DNA from: JBFWWP01 sp050246115
Lineage (GTDB): Bacteria; Planctomycetota; UBA8108; UBA1146; JAJFFE01
Reading direction: 5' to 3'
Length of the DNA: 64,000 bases
NCBI GenBank assembly: GCA_050246115.1
Contig: JBFWWP010000020.1
Coordinates: forward strand, 1 to 64,000
Shown here: positions 24,040 through 32,830 of the stretch, in pieces
Layout of the letters: each line of letters starts with the position of its first letter
Position numbering within the stretch: position 1 is the first letter of the stretch
Notes under the pieces: generated by a model
Database searches by the model: none
Seen by the model: the letters and a program-made list of their open reading frames with translations, nothing else
Told to the model about the DNA's origin: nothing
Position numbers and translations under genes: made by a program

Positions 24040-25080
24040 TCAAGACGCCTGAGACGCGGCAGAATCGTCAGCCATGACCGACGCGCGGAGTCGCCAAGCG
24101 GCCTCGAGGATCGCGCGGACCCCGCTGCCCGTCGCCCCGGACATCGGCATCACCGGCTCCCCGATCGTGGTCGCAAAGCCGGCCAGCAGTCGCTGCCCCT
24201 CCCCTTCGGGCAACAGATCCAGCTTGTTCAGGACGTTGATGATGGGACGCTTGGCGAGTTCACCGGAGTATTCGAGCAGCTCCGTTCGGATGACCCGGAA
24301 GTCGTGGACCAACTGCTCCAAGGTTCGATCGTAGCTGTCGATCAGGTGGAGCAGTGTGCGGGTCCGCTCGAGGTGTCGCAGGAACGAGATGCCCAAGCCA
24401 GCGCCACGACTGGCGCCCTCGATCAGGCCGGGAATGTCGGCAATGACCAACCTGCGGTCCGGGCCGACTTCCGCGATGCCGAGCTGCGGTGCTAGCGTCG
24501 TGAACGGATAGTCTGCGATCTTGGGATGGGCGGCCGAGACCTGTGCCAGGAACGTCGACTTGCCGGCATTGGGTAAACCCAACAGTCCGACATCGGCCAT
24601 GAGCCGCAATTCGAGTGCGAGTTCGCGCTGCTCGCCGTCGGCGCCGGTCTCGGCCAGGCGCGGCGTCTGATAGGTTGCGTGAGCGAAGGCCTTGTTGCCG
24701 CGTCCCGGCCGTCCTCCCTCCGCGACGAGGATCCGCTGGCCGACTTCGGTGAGATCGCCCAGCAACTCGCCGGTCTTGCGATCCCGGACGATGGTCCCGA
24801 CCGGCACCTGGAGGAACAGATCCTCCCCCTGCCGCCCCGTGCAGTTGCGGGTCATGCCGGATTGTCCACGCTGGGCCTCGTAGAGGTGCTGACGCCCCAG
24901 ATCGAGCAACGTACTCATGTGCACGTTGGCCTCGAGGTAGACATGGCCACCGCGCCCGCCGTCCCCGCCATCGGGGCCGCCTCGAGCCACGAACTTCTCT
25001 CGTCGGAACGACACGCAGCCCGAGCCCCCGGCGCCGCTTCGTACCACGATGTTGGCTTCGTCCACGAAGTGAGCGCCCAC
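24040..25080 (-). CDS. obgE: Obg/CgtA ribosome-assembly GTPase
   Basis: 346 aa. The N-terminal glycine-rich Obg fold ('VVRSGAGGSGCVSFRREKF') is followed by a G domain with 'LGLPNAGKSTF', 'DIPGLIEGA' and 'NKLD'. It acts in 50S maturation. The GTG at 25080 is used; another GTG at 25065 (start VDEAN) is closer to the usual Obg start. It is the third gene of rplU-rpmA-obgE, a conserved order. Confidence 0.95.
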   Translation of the reverse strand: MGAHFVDEANIVVRSGAGGSGCVSFRREKFVARGGPDGGDGGRGGHVYLEANVHMSTLLDLGRQHLYEAQRGQSGMTRNCTGRQGEDLFLQVPVGTIVRDRKTGELLGDLTEVGQRILVAEGGRPGRGNKAFAHATYQTPRLAETGADGEQRELALELRLMADVGLLGLPNAGKSTFLAQVSAAHPKIADYPFTTLAPQLGIAEVGPDRRLVIADIPGLIEGASRGAGLGISFLRHLERTRTLLHLIDSYDRTLEQLVHDFRVIRTELLEYSGELAKRPIINVLNKLDLLPEGEGQRLLAGFATTIGEPVMPMSGATGSGVRAILEAAWRLRASVMADDSAASQAS

Positions 25081-25146
25081 GTTGTCGGCCAGCCCCTCGG
25101 AGAGAATCTAGGCCCAAGGCAAGCGCTTTACGCGCTTGATCTGGGA

Positions 25147-25401
25147 CTAGACCGCGTCTTCCATCGGAACGACGCTGACCCGACGCCGAGTCCCGAACTT
25201 CACGCGCCCAGGGCACAGAGCAAAGAGGGTGTAGTCCCTACCCATGCCCACGTTGGCCGCGGGACTGAAGACGGTACCGAGTTGGCGAACCAGGATGTTC
25301 CCCGTCTTGACTACCTGGCCGTCGAACATCTTCACCCCGCGAAACTGCGGGTTCGAGTCGCGACCGTTACGCGAGGCACCTTGCCCCTTCTTGTGAGCCA
25401 T
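25147..25401 (-). CDS. rpmA: 50S ribosomal protein L27
   Basis: 84 aa with the diagnostic start 'MAHKKGQGASRNGRDSNPQF' and 'GVKMFDGQVVKTGNILVRQ'. The N-terminal tail reaches the peptidyl-transferase centre. There is no cleaved N-terminal extension of the Firmicutes type. AGGAG lies 7 nt before the ATG. The 185-nt gap to rplU has a short hairpin (CCACGC-GAACTT-GCGTGG) but no clear terminator. Confidence 0.97.
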   Translation of the reverse strand: MAHKKGQGASRNGRDSNPQFRGVKMFDGQVVKTGNILVRQLGTVFSPAANVGMGRDYTLFALCPGRVKFGTRRRVSVVPMEDAV

Positions 25402-25586
25402 TGGCTTCTCCTCGAATTCGAATTCCTGCCCACGCGAACTTGCGTGGCGACCCGCGCCAACCTTGCGCGGCCATTAGCAACTCCAGGGCAACCGCGCAAA
25501 CGCCGGTAAAGGCGCCGCGCCCGGCTGCGTGCGCGACTCGTCGAACCGCACCAACGCTTGGTTGGCGCTCGGCGGCTCGAGAGCGC

Positions 25587-25898
25587 TCAGCCCTGAATAC
25601 TCTCGATCCGTACCTTAGTGAAGCGCTGGCGATGTCCCGAGCGGGTGCGCGATCCCTTGCGCCGCCGAAAGCGGTGGAAGATCAGCTTTGGCCCCTTGGT
25701 CTCGGCGAGCACCTCGGCAACCACACGCGCCCCGGAAATCAGCGGACGGCCCACGCGAAAATCGGCGCCGTCCTCGATGGACATGACTTGATCGAACTCG
25801 ATGCGGTCCCCCGCCGCGTTCTCGCGACGATCTAGAAACAGGGTCTGGCCCTCGGCGACGCGGTACTGTCGGCCGCGATCGTTGATCACTGCGATCAT
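25587..25898 (-). CDS. rplU: 50S ribosomal protein L21
   Basis: 103 aa, standard length: 'MIAVINDRGRQYRVAEGQTL', 'ISGARVVAEVL', and the basic C-terminus 'KRRKG...GHRQRFTKVRI'-type pattern. GGAGGAG lies 8 nt before the ATG. It precedes rpmA and obgE, with the RNase gene 131 nt upstream, as in many bacteria. Confidence 0.96.
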   Translation of the reverse strand: MIAVINDRGRQYRVAEGQTLFLDRRENAAGDRIEFDQVMSIEDGADFRVGRPLISGARVVAEVLAETKGPKLIFHRFRRRKGSRTRSGHRQRFTKVRIESIQG

Positions 25899-26029
25899 GA
25901 AAACTCTCCTCCAACTCGGACCGCGGAGCCTTGCTCCGGACCCATTGTCCCGGCCCGCCCGGCAGAAGACTCGTCCGCCGCGGAACCTTGGCTTATCTTT
26001 TCTCTCGTCCCGCTGCGAGTGTCACGCGC

Positions 26030-27523
26030 TCAGCGAAACTGAACCGAATACTCTTCGTTGCCGAAGCGCGCGTCGGGCTTGATCACGATCTTCTTACCGG
26101 CCTTGGTCTCCAGCTCGAGCAGGTCCGCCCGCTTCTGGTTGACCAGGATCTCGAGCACGTCGTTGCCGACCGTCACCACGGCCTCTTGGTTCACGCGGTC
26201 GTGCAGCCCCCGACGCAGCTGACGAAAGATCCCGGTGGCAACGCTGCGCGCACTGCGAATCGTCCCCCGACCATGACAGGTCGGACACACTTCGCGCGCG
26301 ACCCGGTCCTTCGAGGGACGTAGCCGTTGGCGCGTCATCTCGATGATCCCGAAACGCGACATGCGGCTGAGCCAAGTCTTCGACCGATCCCGCCGGACCT
26401 GATCGCGGAGCACCTGCTCGATCTGTCGCCGGTTCTTGGCCTCGACCATGTCGATGAAGTCGCAGATGACGACCCCACCCAGATCGCGCAGCCGGAGCTG
26501 GCGTGCGATCTCGCGCGCTGCCTCCGAGTTGATCAACACCGCGGTCTTCTCGAGGTCGTCTTCCTTGCGGTATCGACCGGAGTTGACGTCGATGGCGACC
26601 AGTGCCTCGGTCTCATCGATCACCAGGCTGCCGCCGCTCGGCAACGGAACCTTGCGATCGTAGATATTGTCGATCTCCTTTTCAACGTTGAAGCGATAGA
26701 AAAGAGGAGTCTCGGAACTGTAGCAGTGGACGCGATTTGCAAACTTGGGCATGACACTGTGCAGGAACTCGCGGACTTGCTGGGCGACCGGTTCGGAGTC
26801 CACCAGGATCTCCTCGACCTCCGGGTCGAACAGATCCCGAACCGTCCGGATCACTAGGTCGCTCTCCTGATAGAGGAGACAAGGCGCCGCGTCGGTCTTG
26901 GCGCGCTTCACGATCCCGAGCCAGACCTGCTTGAGGTACCGAAGGTCGCGCTCCAGGTCCTTTTTGGGCTGGTCGGCGCCGGCGGTGCGAACGATCACCC
27001 CGATGTAGTCGACAGCGGGTAGCGACTCCGCCATTTTCCGGAGCCGGTCGCGCTGGTCCGCGTCCTCGATCTTCTTGGAAACGCCGGTGCGACCCATGCC
27101 CGCCAGAAACACCAAGTAGCGTCCCGGAAGGCTGACGTAACAGGTCGCCGTCGGTCCCTTGTGCCCAATGGAGTCCTTCGAAACCTGGACCAGGACCGTC
27201 TGGCCCTTCCTCAAGATACTCTGAATGAGCACCTTACGATCGGCGTCGAAACGATCCTGAAAACGCTCGAAGGGGATCCCATCGGCGCCCGCGTAGGCCG
27301 GGATCACATCGGACACATGGACGAATGCGCTCTTGGACTCGCCGATGTCGACGAAGGCCGCCTGGATTCCCGGCTCGACGTTCACGACGCGGCCCAGGTA
27401 GACGTTCCCGAGAAGGCTGCGCTCGCGCGTTTCCTCGAGGTAGTACTCGAGCAGTGTGCCCTCGTCGACGATCGCCACACGGCACTCGTCCTGCTCCAGC
27501 ACGTTGACCAACAGCCGCTTCAT
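26030..27523 (-). CDS. rng: Ribonuclease G/E
   Basis: 497 aa, RNase G size, with no RNase E-like scaffold tail. The S1 domain near residues 35-130 has a small insertion, the catalytic Asp segment reads 'VAIDVNSGRY', a second site is 'GGVVICDFIDM', and the zinc-link is 'CPTCHGRG'. It cleaves single-stranded AU-rich RNA, processing rRNA and decaying mRNA. It sits upstream of rplU-rpmA-obgE. Confidence 0.95.
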   Translation of the reverse strand: MKRLLVNVLEQDECRVAIVDEGTLLEYYLEETRERSLLGNVYLGRVVNVEPGIQAAFVDIGESKSAFVHVSDVIPAYAGADGIPFERFQDRFDADRKVLIQSILRKGQTVLVQVSKDSIGHKGPTATCYVSLPGRYLVFLAGMGRTGVSKKIEDADQRDRLRKMAESLPAVDYIGVIVRTAGADQPKKDLERDLRYLKQVWLGIVKRAKTDAAPCLLYQESDLVIRTVRDLFDPEVEEILVDSEPVAQQVREFLHSVMPKFANRVHCYSSETPLFYRFNVEKEIDNIYDRKVPLPSGGSLVIDETEALVAIDVNSGRYRKEDDLEKTAVLINSEAAREIARQLRLRDLGGVVICDFIDMVEAKNRRQIEQVLRDQVRRDRSKTWLSRMSRFGIIEMTRQRLRPSKDRVAREVCPTCHGRGTIRSARSVATGIFRQLRRGLHDRVNQEAVVTVGNDVLEILVNQKRADLLELETKAGKKIVIKPDARFGNEEYSVQFR

Positions 27524-27838
27524 ACACTTCCCTGGGGTTGCCCGTGGGGATCCGCTCTCTCAGAACGAGCGCGCGAGTGTAGCGACCTGAGCGAGAGTGT
27601 CTACGGCAAGTGCGCGCCAGGTGCGGTGTTGAGGGGGGGCGCCGTGTTCCGCGGCCTGTGGCTGGCTTCGGCGTCGCCACGGCTTGCGGCCGTCCGGGAC
27701 CTTCCAACCGACCGGTCACACCCCGTGTAAAATGTTGTGGAGAAGCGCGTTACAGCTACGTCCAAGGCCCGGCAGCAGCCGCACCCGGGGAATCGCCGGC
27801 TGGCGATCGACCGCAGGGCCCAACTCGGCCAATGAAAA
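27524..27838. other. Intergenic region upstream of rng
   Basis: This part holds no credible gene and should contain the rng promoter, which I could not place. The end next to the secretin gene holds the pil operon terminator. Confidence 0.5.
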
Positions 27839-27870
27839 GAGCCGCGGGCTCACTCGGCCGCCCGCGGCTC
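27839..27870 (-). terminator. Rho-independent terminator of the pilM-pilQ operon
   Basis: GAGCCGCGGGC (27839-27849) pairs with GCCCGCGGCTC (27860-27870), an 11-bp stem with a 10-nt loop. Read on the minus strand it is followed by TTTTC. It starts 34 nt after the secretin stop. Confidence 0.85.
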
Positions 27871-27904
27871 CTCGTTCCTCGAATCGGAAGGTGCTTCTTG
27901 GCCG

Positions 27905-29785
27905 CTACTTGTCCATGTCCTTGTCGGAGCTCTCACCGTACTTGCGGAGGAAGTAGTCGTACTTCATGGCTTCCTCGATCGCCGCCTCGTACTGCTCGTC
28001 CGACACTTCGGTCGTCGCGATCTTACGCGGGGTGATGAGGATCAGCAGGTGGTCGATCGTGGTTGCCTTCCGCTTCCAGCGAAACAGGTTGCCAACGACC
28101 GGAACCGACGACAGCACCGGAACCCGGGTCTCGATCTCGAACTTGCGCTCGGTATGCAGACCGCCGATCACGGCCGTGTGACCGCTCTCGACCCGCAAGT
28201 ACGTCACGATCGTCTGCGACGCCTCCCGCGGGAGATCGATGAACGTCTCGTTGGCGGTGCCTGGGTCGGCGAAACTGAAGCGATCGAACCCGTCGAGCGG
28301 CGAAGTCGTTCCCGTCAGGCTGCTGACTTTCGGAATCACGTTCATGTGGATCGTGTCCGTGCCGGGAACGACATGCGGGCTGATGTAGAGCGTGAACCCA
28401 ACGTTGATCGGCGAGCGATCGTTCTCGTCGATCGATACGCTGATGTTCCCGTTCTGGTCCTGCTTCACCTGCTGCACCGCGAACGGAACCGACTCACCGA
28501 CGAAGATCGTCGACGGGTGGTTGTCCAGGGTGGTCAGCTTGGGCTCTTGGATGATCTTCGAGTTGTCGTCATCGCGAACCATGCTGAGCAGGATCTGGGT
28601 CTGTCTGAAGTCCAGAACTCCGAGCGCCTCGAAGTTGCCGTGGCGGAACGAGTTGATCCGGCCCAAGTCGAACGGGAACGTCCCGCCGTTGACCTCGATC
28701 GGACTGGAGAACAGCGATACGCTCCCGGTGCTGATACCGTCCTGCTCGAAGTTGCTCGCGGGTTCCGCGGCAAACGCTCGGATCCGCAGGCCCTCGCGCG
28801 CCGGAGTGTCCGGCAGATCGAACTTCAAGCCCTGCTCCAGGACGTCGTCGCTACTCGTCGAAATGAAGCGCACCTGAACCTGGACGAGAGGTTGCTCGAC
28901 GTCCACGTTCTCGATCAGGCGCTCCATCTCGATCAGCCGCGGCTCGACGTCCTTGACGATCAAGGTGTTCGTCGCGACGTCGAAGTCCATCTCGCCGTCC
29001 TCGGACAGCGCTTTCTTCAGCGCCCGGAGCAGAGTGAACTCCTCCTCGAGCGCGACTTTCCCAGAGCCTTGTCGGTCGATGGTCTGTTTCTCGACGTCGG
29101 CGATGATCGCCTCGTAGCGTTCCGGTGGCCGCACGTGCCGCAGCCGGAAAACCCGCGTCAGCAGGTTCTTCTTCAGCGTCTCCGCCCGCACGACTCGAAT
29201 GATGTCGGTTACCCCTTCCGACTCCTCGACGGTGACGTAGCCAGCAGTCTTGACGATCGTGTCGAGCGCGTCGCGCCACGGCACATCGCGCAACGACAGC
29301 GACACCTTGCCGGTGATGTCCTCGGCAATGACGATGTTGGCGCCGCTCTGCTTGGCGAGTAGGTCCAGCACGACCTTCAGATCCGCATCCTGAAACTCGA
29401 TGCTGATGGCTGGCGGTTGGCTGAAGCGAATCAGACGCGGGCTTTCGAACAGAATCTTGCAGTTCGCTTGACGCGCGATGACGCTCAACGCCTGACGCCA
29501 CTCGATCGAATCGAGCGAGATCGTCACCTTCTCGTTCACCTCGGGGTCGGCGACGATGTTGATGTCAACCTGGCGACCGATCCCTTGCAGGACCTCACGC
29601 AGGTCCTTGTCGCGCACGTCGATCGTGATGTACTCCAGAGTGTCCGCGCGTCGTGGACGACCTCCAGATACCAACGGGTCCTCTTGGGCAACCGCGGGAT
29701 TCGCGCCACCCAAGTAGACGAACCCCGCAGCGAGGAACGCCAGGGCCAGACCCAACCTGCCCGAGGAACACACGTGGGCAAACAT
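27905..29785 (-). CDS. pilQ: Type IV pilus secretin PilQ
   Basis: 626 aa from the ATG at 29785, chosen for the GGAGGT 5-6 nt upstream and a signal peptide ending 'NPAVAQED'. N-terminal secretin repeats (about 45-130 and 130-230) have the 'DADLKVVLDLLAKQSGANIV' pattern of N0/N1 domains, and the C-terminal secretin core includes 'VPVLSSVPVVGNLFRWK' and 'LLILITPRK'. It forms the outer-membrane ring through which the pilus exits. It is last of the pilM-N-O-P-Q order, 309 nt after the PilP-like gene. Confidence 0.93.
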   Translation of the reverse strand: MFAHVCSSGRLGLALAFLAAGFVYLGGANPAVAQEDPLVSGGRPRRADTLEYITIDVRDKDLREVLQGIGRQVDINIVADPEVNEKVTISLDSIEWRQALSVIARQANCKILFESPRLIRFSQPPAISIEFQDADLKVVLDLLAKQSGANIVIAEDITGKVSLSLRDVPWRDALDTIVKTAGYVTVEESEGVTDIIRVVRAETLKKNLLTRVFRLRHVRPPERYEAIIADVEKQTIDRQGSGKVALEEEFTLLRALKKALSEDGEMDFDVATNTLIVKDVEPRLIEMERLIENVDVEQPLVQVQVRFISTSSDDVLEQGLKFDLPDTPAREGLRIRAFAAEPASNFEQDGISTGSVSLFSSPIEVNGGTFPFDLGRINSFRHGNFEALGVLDFRQTQILLSMVRDDDNSKIIQEPKLTTLDNHPSTIFVGESVPFAVQQVKQDQNGNISVSIDENDRSPINVGFTLYISPHVVPGTDTIHMNVIPKVSSLTGTTSPLDGFDRFSFADPGTANETFIDLPREASQTIVTYLRVESGHTAVIGGLHTERKFEIETRVPVLSSVPVVGNLFRWKRKATTIDHLLILITPRKIATTEVSDEQYEAAIEEAMKYDYFLRKYGESSDKDMDK

Positions 29786-29966
29786 CCATACCTCCAAACA
29801 CAACACGCTTCCGTTGAGGATGCGCCTACCGACTCTCGAGGAATCCAAAGTCGAAGCGCTGATCCTGCTATCGGGAAGATGCTCGCCGGACTGTAGGAGT
29901 TTGGCTCATGAGCCACCGCGCCGCGGCTGGGGGCGCGGCATGCGCTTGATTCGGGGCTCGTGGCGC

Positions 29967-30023
29967 CCGGAACGACAACGAGCTCGGCACGAGAGCCGCG
30001 GCTCCCGACCAAGCTCGTTCCGG
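29967..30023 (-). other. Long stem-loop between pilP and pilQ
   Basis: CCGGAACGA (29967-29975) pairs with TCGTTCCGG (30015-30023), and the interior contains a 12-nt palindrome GAGCCGCGGCTC (29993-30004). No T run follows, so it is more likely an RNA processing or stability element than a terminator. The rest of the 309-nt gap shows no gene. Confidence 0.5.
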
Positions 30024-30094
30024 TAAACTGCACCCGCTCCGCGGGGTCCTGCGCCCCACCTCCCGGTGCTGGCGCCGCCCGCTAGGCTCGCAAA

Positions 30095-31399
30095 TCAGTA
30101 GCGGCGGAAGACGAGAGGGATCTCCTCGCCTTTGTAGTTGAACATGATCTGGTTGCGCTCGATTCCGACCACGTACATGCTGTCGTACTTCTGTCCGACC
30201 CTCAGCACGCGATCGTTGAGGATCGCGATCGGCGACCCCTCGTGGTAGACAATGCCCTGAATCGCGAGCCCCTTCCCCGAGAACTCCTGGCGAATTTCGG
30301 CGCGCGTACGCCACTCTTGCCCGACCCGGAGCACGATATCCGCCACTTCGCGCGCCTCCGGATCCACGGCCAGCATGGAGTCCGCGATCTTCTTGATGTC
30401 CTTGTAGAGGATGTCGATCTGCGCGTAGTCCTCGTTGCGAAACACGCGGCGCATCTCGTCAACGATCCCCTGAGCCTCGCCATAGTAGTACTTCAGGCGA
30501 ATCTCCTTGATGCGCGACTCGATCTGCTCCTTCTGATCGACGATCTTGCGGAACTCGCCCGCAAACGCGGGAATCGTGATCTTCTCTTCGTGCGCGATGT
30601 ACTCGTTCAACTCCTTGAACGCTTCCATCGCCCGTTCCTCGTCCTCCCGGCTCAGGAAGATCTCGATGCGGATCAGACAGCGGTTGGCCGCGGTGAGCAC
30701 CTCCTGCTGCTTCTCCTTCGACCACCGGTTCGCGCCGAGATCCTCTCCGCTTTCGGAGTCCTCTCCGGTCGGCCTTCGGAACCGCGTCGTCATCGGGTCG
30801 CGCTTGTCGTCCAGGTCGAGCTGGTACTTTTCGAGCTGCAGCCCGAGCTTCACGAACTCGGTGTCACTGCGGAAGGTCTCCAACCGCTTCGACTCCCGCG
30901 CCGCACGCATCAGGTTCAAGCCGTTCTCCGCGGCCTTTCTGAGATGCTCCAGCGCCTTATCCCGCCGCCCTTCAGCAATGTGCGTCTCGGCGATGAGGAG
31001 GTGAGCCACGGCCAGGTTTCCACCGAGATCGATGAAGTCTTGGAACTTGCGGCGCGCCTCGTCGAAGTTGCTGCTCTCGGCGAACAGCACCCCCAGCGAG
31101 ATGTGGTAGTCACTCTCGTAGGGGTCCAACGTCACCAGTTCCTTGAGATTGTTCACGGCCAATCGCCCGCGGGATTGGTTCAAGTTCCTGAGCGCCTGGC
31201 GCTCCAGGTCCTTGATGCGTCGATCCGCCTCCTGCGGCGTCCCGAGGAAGATGTCGCCCGGGTCCTCGGCCGGCGCCGACGGCTCCTGAGCGGTCGCAAC
31301 AGAAGAGCCCAACCCCAAGACCCACACGAGGGCGACGAGTCGTCCAACCCTCGTCCAGGCGGCTCTGTTCGGGCAGCGTCCAAGCATGGTGTGATTCAC
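30095..31399 (-). CDS. pilP: Secreted TPR protein with PilP-like C-terminal domain
   Basis: 434 aa with a signal peptide ending 'SSVATAQE'. Residues 50-170 are TPR-like helices ('DYHISLGVLFAESSNFDEAR'), residues 200-350 a long charged helical region, and the last 60 residues read 'GIVYHEGSPIAILNDRVLRV...' and end 'GEEIPLVFRR', the beta-sandwich pattern of PilP/GspC proteins that bind the secretin. Its place between pilO and pilQ supports this. Ordinary PilP is a lipoprotein of about 175 aa, so this is an enlarged form. The GTG at 31399 overlaps pilO as GTGA; ATG 31387 is an alternative. Confidence 0.75.
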   Translation of the reverse strand: MNHTMLGRCPNRAAWTRVGRLVALVWVLGLGSSVATAQEPSAPAEDPGDIFLGTPQEADRRIKDLERQALRNLNQSRGRLAVNNLKELVTLDPYESDYHISLGVLFAESSNFDEARRKFQDFIDLGGNLAVAHLLIAETHIAEGRRDKALEHLRKAAENGLNLMRAARESKRLETFRSDTEFVKLGLQLEKYQLDLDDKRDPMTTRFRRPTGEDSESGEDLGANRWSKEKQQEVLTAANRCLIRIEIFLSREDEERAMEAFKELNEYIAHEEKITIPAFAGEFRKIVDQKEQIESRIKEIRLKYYYGEAQGIVDEMRRVFRNEDYAQIDILYKDIKKIADSMLAVDPEAREVADIVLRVGQEWRTRAEIRQEFSGKGLAIQGIVYHEGSPIAILNDRVLRVGQKYDSMYVVGIERNQIMFNYKGEEIPLVFRRY

Positions 31400-32049
31400 T
31401 TCCTAGGCGTTCCGCTCTCGGGGGTCGCACTGACAACGGGGCGAGCGTAGGTGTACGTCGAGATCACGAGCTCGATGGTCTTGCGTGAGTTCTCGGCCAG
31501 GCGAATCTCTTCGCCACCTTCTCCCCGCCCGGTCTTGCCCGTCGGCGCGATCTTCATCTCGACGATCTCGAGGAACCGGGTGTGGTTCTCGACACGATTC
31601 ACGAAGCGCACGAAGTCCAGGTAGGTGCCTTCGAGCTGGAAACGATACTTGTGTTGCTCGAAGTTGACCCGTGCAGCCTCGGGAGCCCCCTTTTTCTTCG
31701 CGACGAACTTCTTCTCTACGGGTGCCCCGTTGACGATCACGAGGCTCGTGTCCTGGATGAACTGCTCGATGTCTTCCAGGAAGGCATCCAGGCTTACCTC
31801 GGCCTCCGTCGGCAAGATCTCGGCATAGTCCTCGATGATCTGCGCGAGTTCCTCCGACTCCTTGCGGAGCTTCGGGATCATCGCGATCTTGGCTTGCGCT
31901 TCTGCCTCCTCTTGGTCGAGCTTGATGCGGGTCTCTTTGAGCTCGGTTCGCTTCCGCAAGCAGGAGTACGCAAAGAGTCCTTCGCCCAGGATCGCCACAG
32001 CGAACACGACGATCACGACCACGAACTGCTGTTTCTCGGTCAATCGCAT
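31396..32049 (-). CDS. pilO: Type IV pilus inner-membrane protein PilO
   Basis: 217 aa. One N-terminal membrane helix ('FVVVIVVFAVAILGEGLFAY'), a coiled coil, then a ferredoxin-like periplasmic domain with 'YLDFVRFVNRVENHTRFLEI', the PilO/GspM pattern. It pairs with PilN in the alignment complex. It lies 10 nt after pilN and overlaps the next gene. Confidence 0.88.
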   Translation of the reverse strand: MRLTEKQQFVVVIVVFAVAILGEGLFAYSCLRKRTELKETRIKLDQEEAEAQAKIAMIPKLRKESEELAQIIEDYAEILPTEAEVSLDAFLEDIEQFIQDTSLVIVNGAPVEKKFVAKKKGAPEAARVNFEQHKYRFQLEGTYLDFVRFVNRVENHTRFLEIVEMKIAPTGKTGRGEGGEEIRLAENSRKTIELVISTYTYARPVVSATPESGTPRK

Positions 32050-32059
32050 GCGAACACCC

Positions 32060-32776
32060 TTACTTCTTGCTCTTCTTCTTCTTGACCGGCTTCGGCTCTT
32101 CCTTCGCCACGGGTTTCTCGTACCGAGCCTTCAGCTGAAGCTCGAGGACGAACCGCAGGAAGTCCCCTTGGTATGGAGCCTCGAGGTTGACTCGAGACCA
32201 TGACGGGTCGGCAATCGCGACGAAGTCGCTGAAGAAGTTGTCCGGCAGAGCGGAGATGTCTACGAGGTTCTTGTAGAAGGCTCGCTCACCGGTCAGCGCC
32301 TTGCGGTACTCGGTCAGTGCCGTCAACTCGGCGCCTTCGGCAAAGCACGTGAGGGTGAGCCGGCCGCCAGTCTGCAGCTTGTTAGCCTCCCACTTGTAGT
32401 CCGCACGGTCGAGTGTCTCCATCGCCATCTCGGTGATCAGAATCCCCTCGGGGGTCCGCTCGATCAGTTGGTCGAGCTTCGGCGCGAGCAGTACGCGGCG
32501 CTCTTTGATCTCCAGGATGGCGGTTTCCCGTTCCTTGTAGAACCGGATGTCTTCGTTGATGCGATCGACCTCCTGGGCGTTCTCCTTCGCGATGTTGACA
32601 TCGACTTGGCGCCGGTTCTTGTCGTCCTCGAGGGAACGTACGCTGAACCACAGCCAGAGCACAGCCACACCGAGCAACATGGTGGCAACGATGCCACCGA
32701 TGAGCGTCAGGAACAGCGCCTTTGGCGTTCCTGCTGCGCGTTGCAGTTCGGGGGGGAGCAGGTTGATTCTGATCAC
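32060..32776 (-). CDS. pilN: Type IV pilus assembly protein PilN
   Basis: 238 aa, GTG start. The N-terminal 'INLLPPEL' is the short cytoplasmic tail bound by PilM. A membrane helix follows ('GGIVATMLLGVAVLWLWF'), then a coiled coil and a periplasmic domain, with a Lys-rich C-terminus 'KPVKKKKSKK'. It follows pilM by 54 nt. Confidence 0.88.
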   Translation of the reverse strand: MIRINLLPPELQRAAGTPKALFLTLIGGIVATMLLGVAVLWLWFSVRSLEDDKNRRQVDVNIAKENAQEVDRINEDIRFYKERETAILEIKERRVLLAPKLDQLIERTPEGILITEMAMETLDRADYKWEANKLQTGGRLTLTCFAEGAELTALTEYRKALTGERAFYKNLVDISALPDNFFSDFVAIADPSWSRVNLEAPYQGDFLRFVLELQLKARYEKPVAKEEPKPVKKKKSKK

Positions 32777-32830
32777 GGCTCGAACGACCTTTCGGAAAGC
32801 TGCTGGAGGGTCGAACCCACCATGAGAAAA

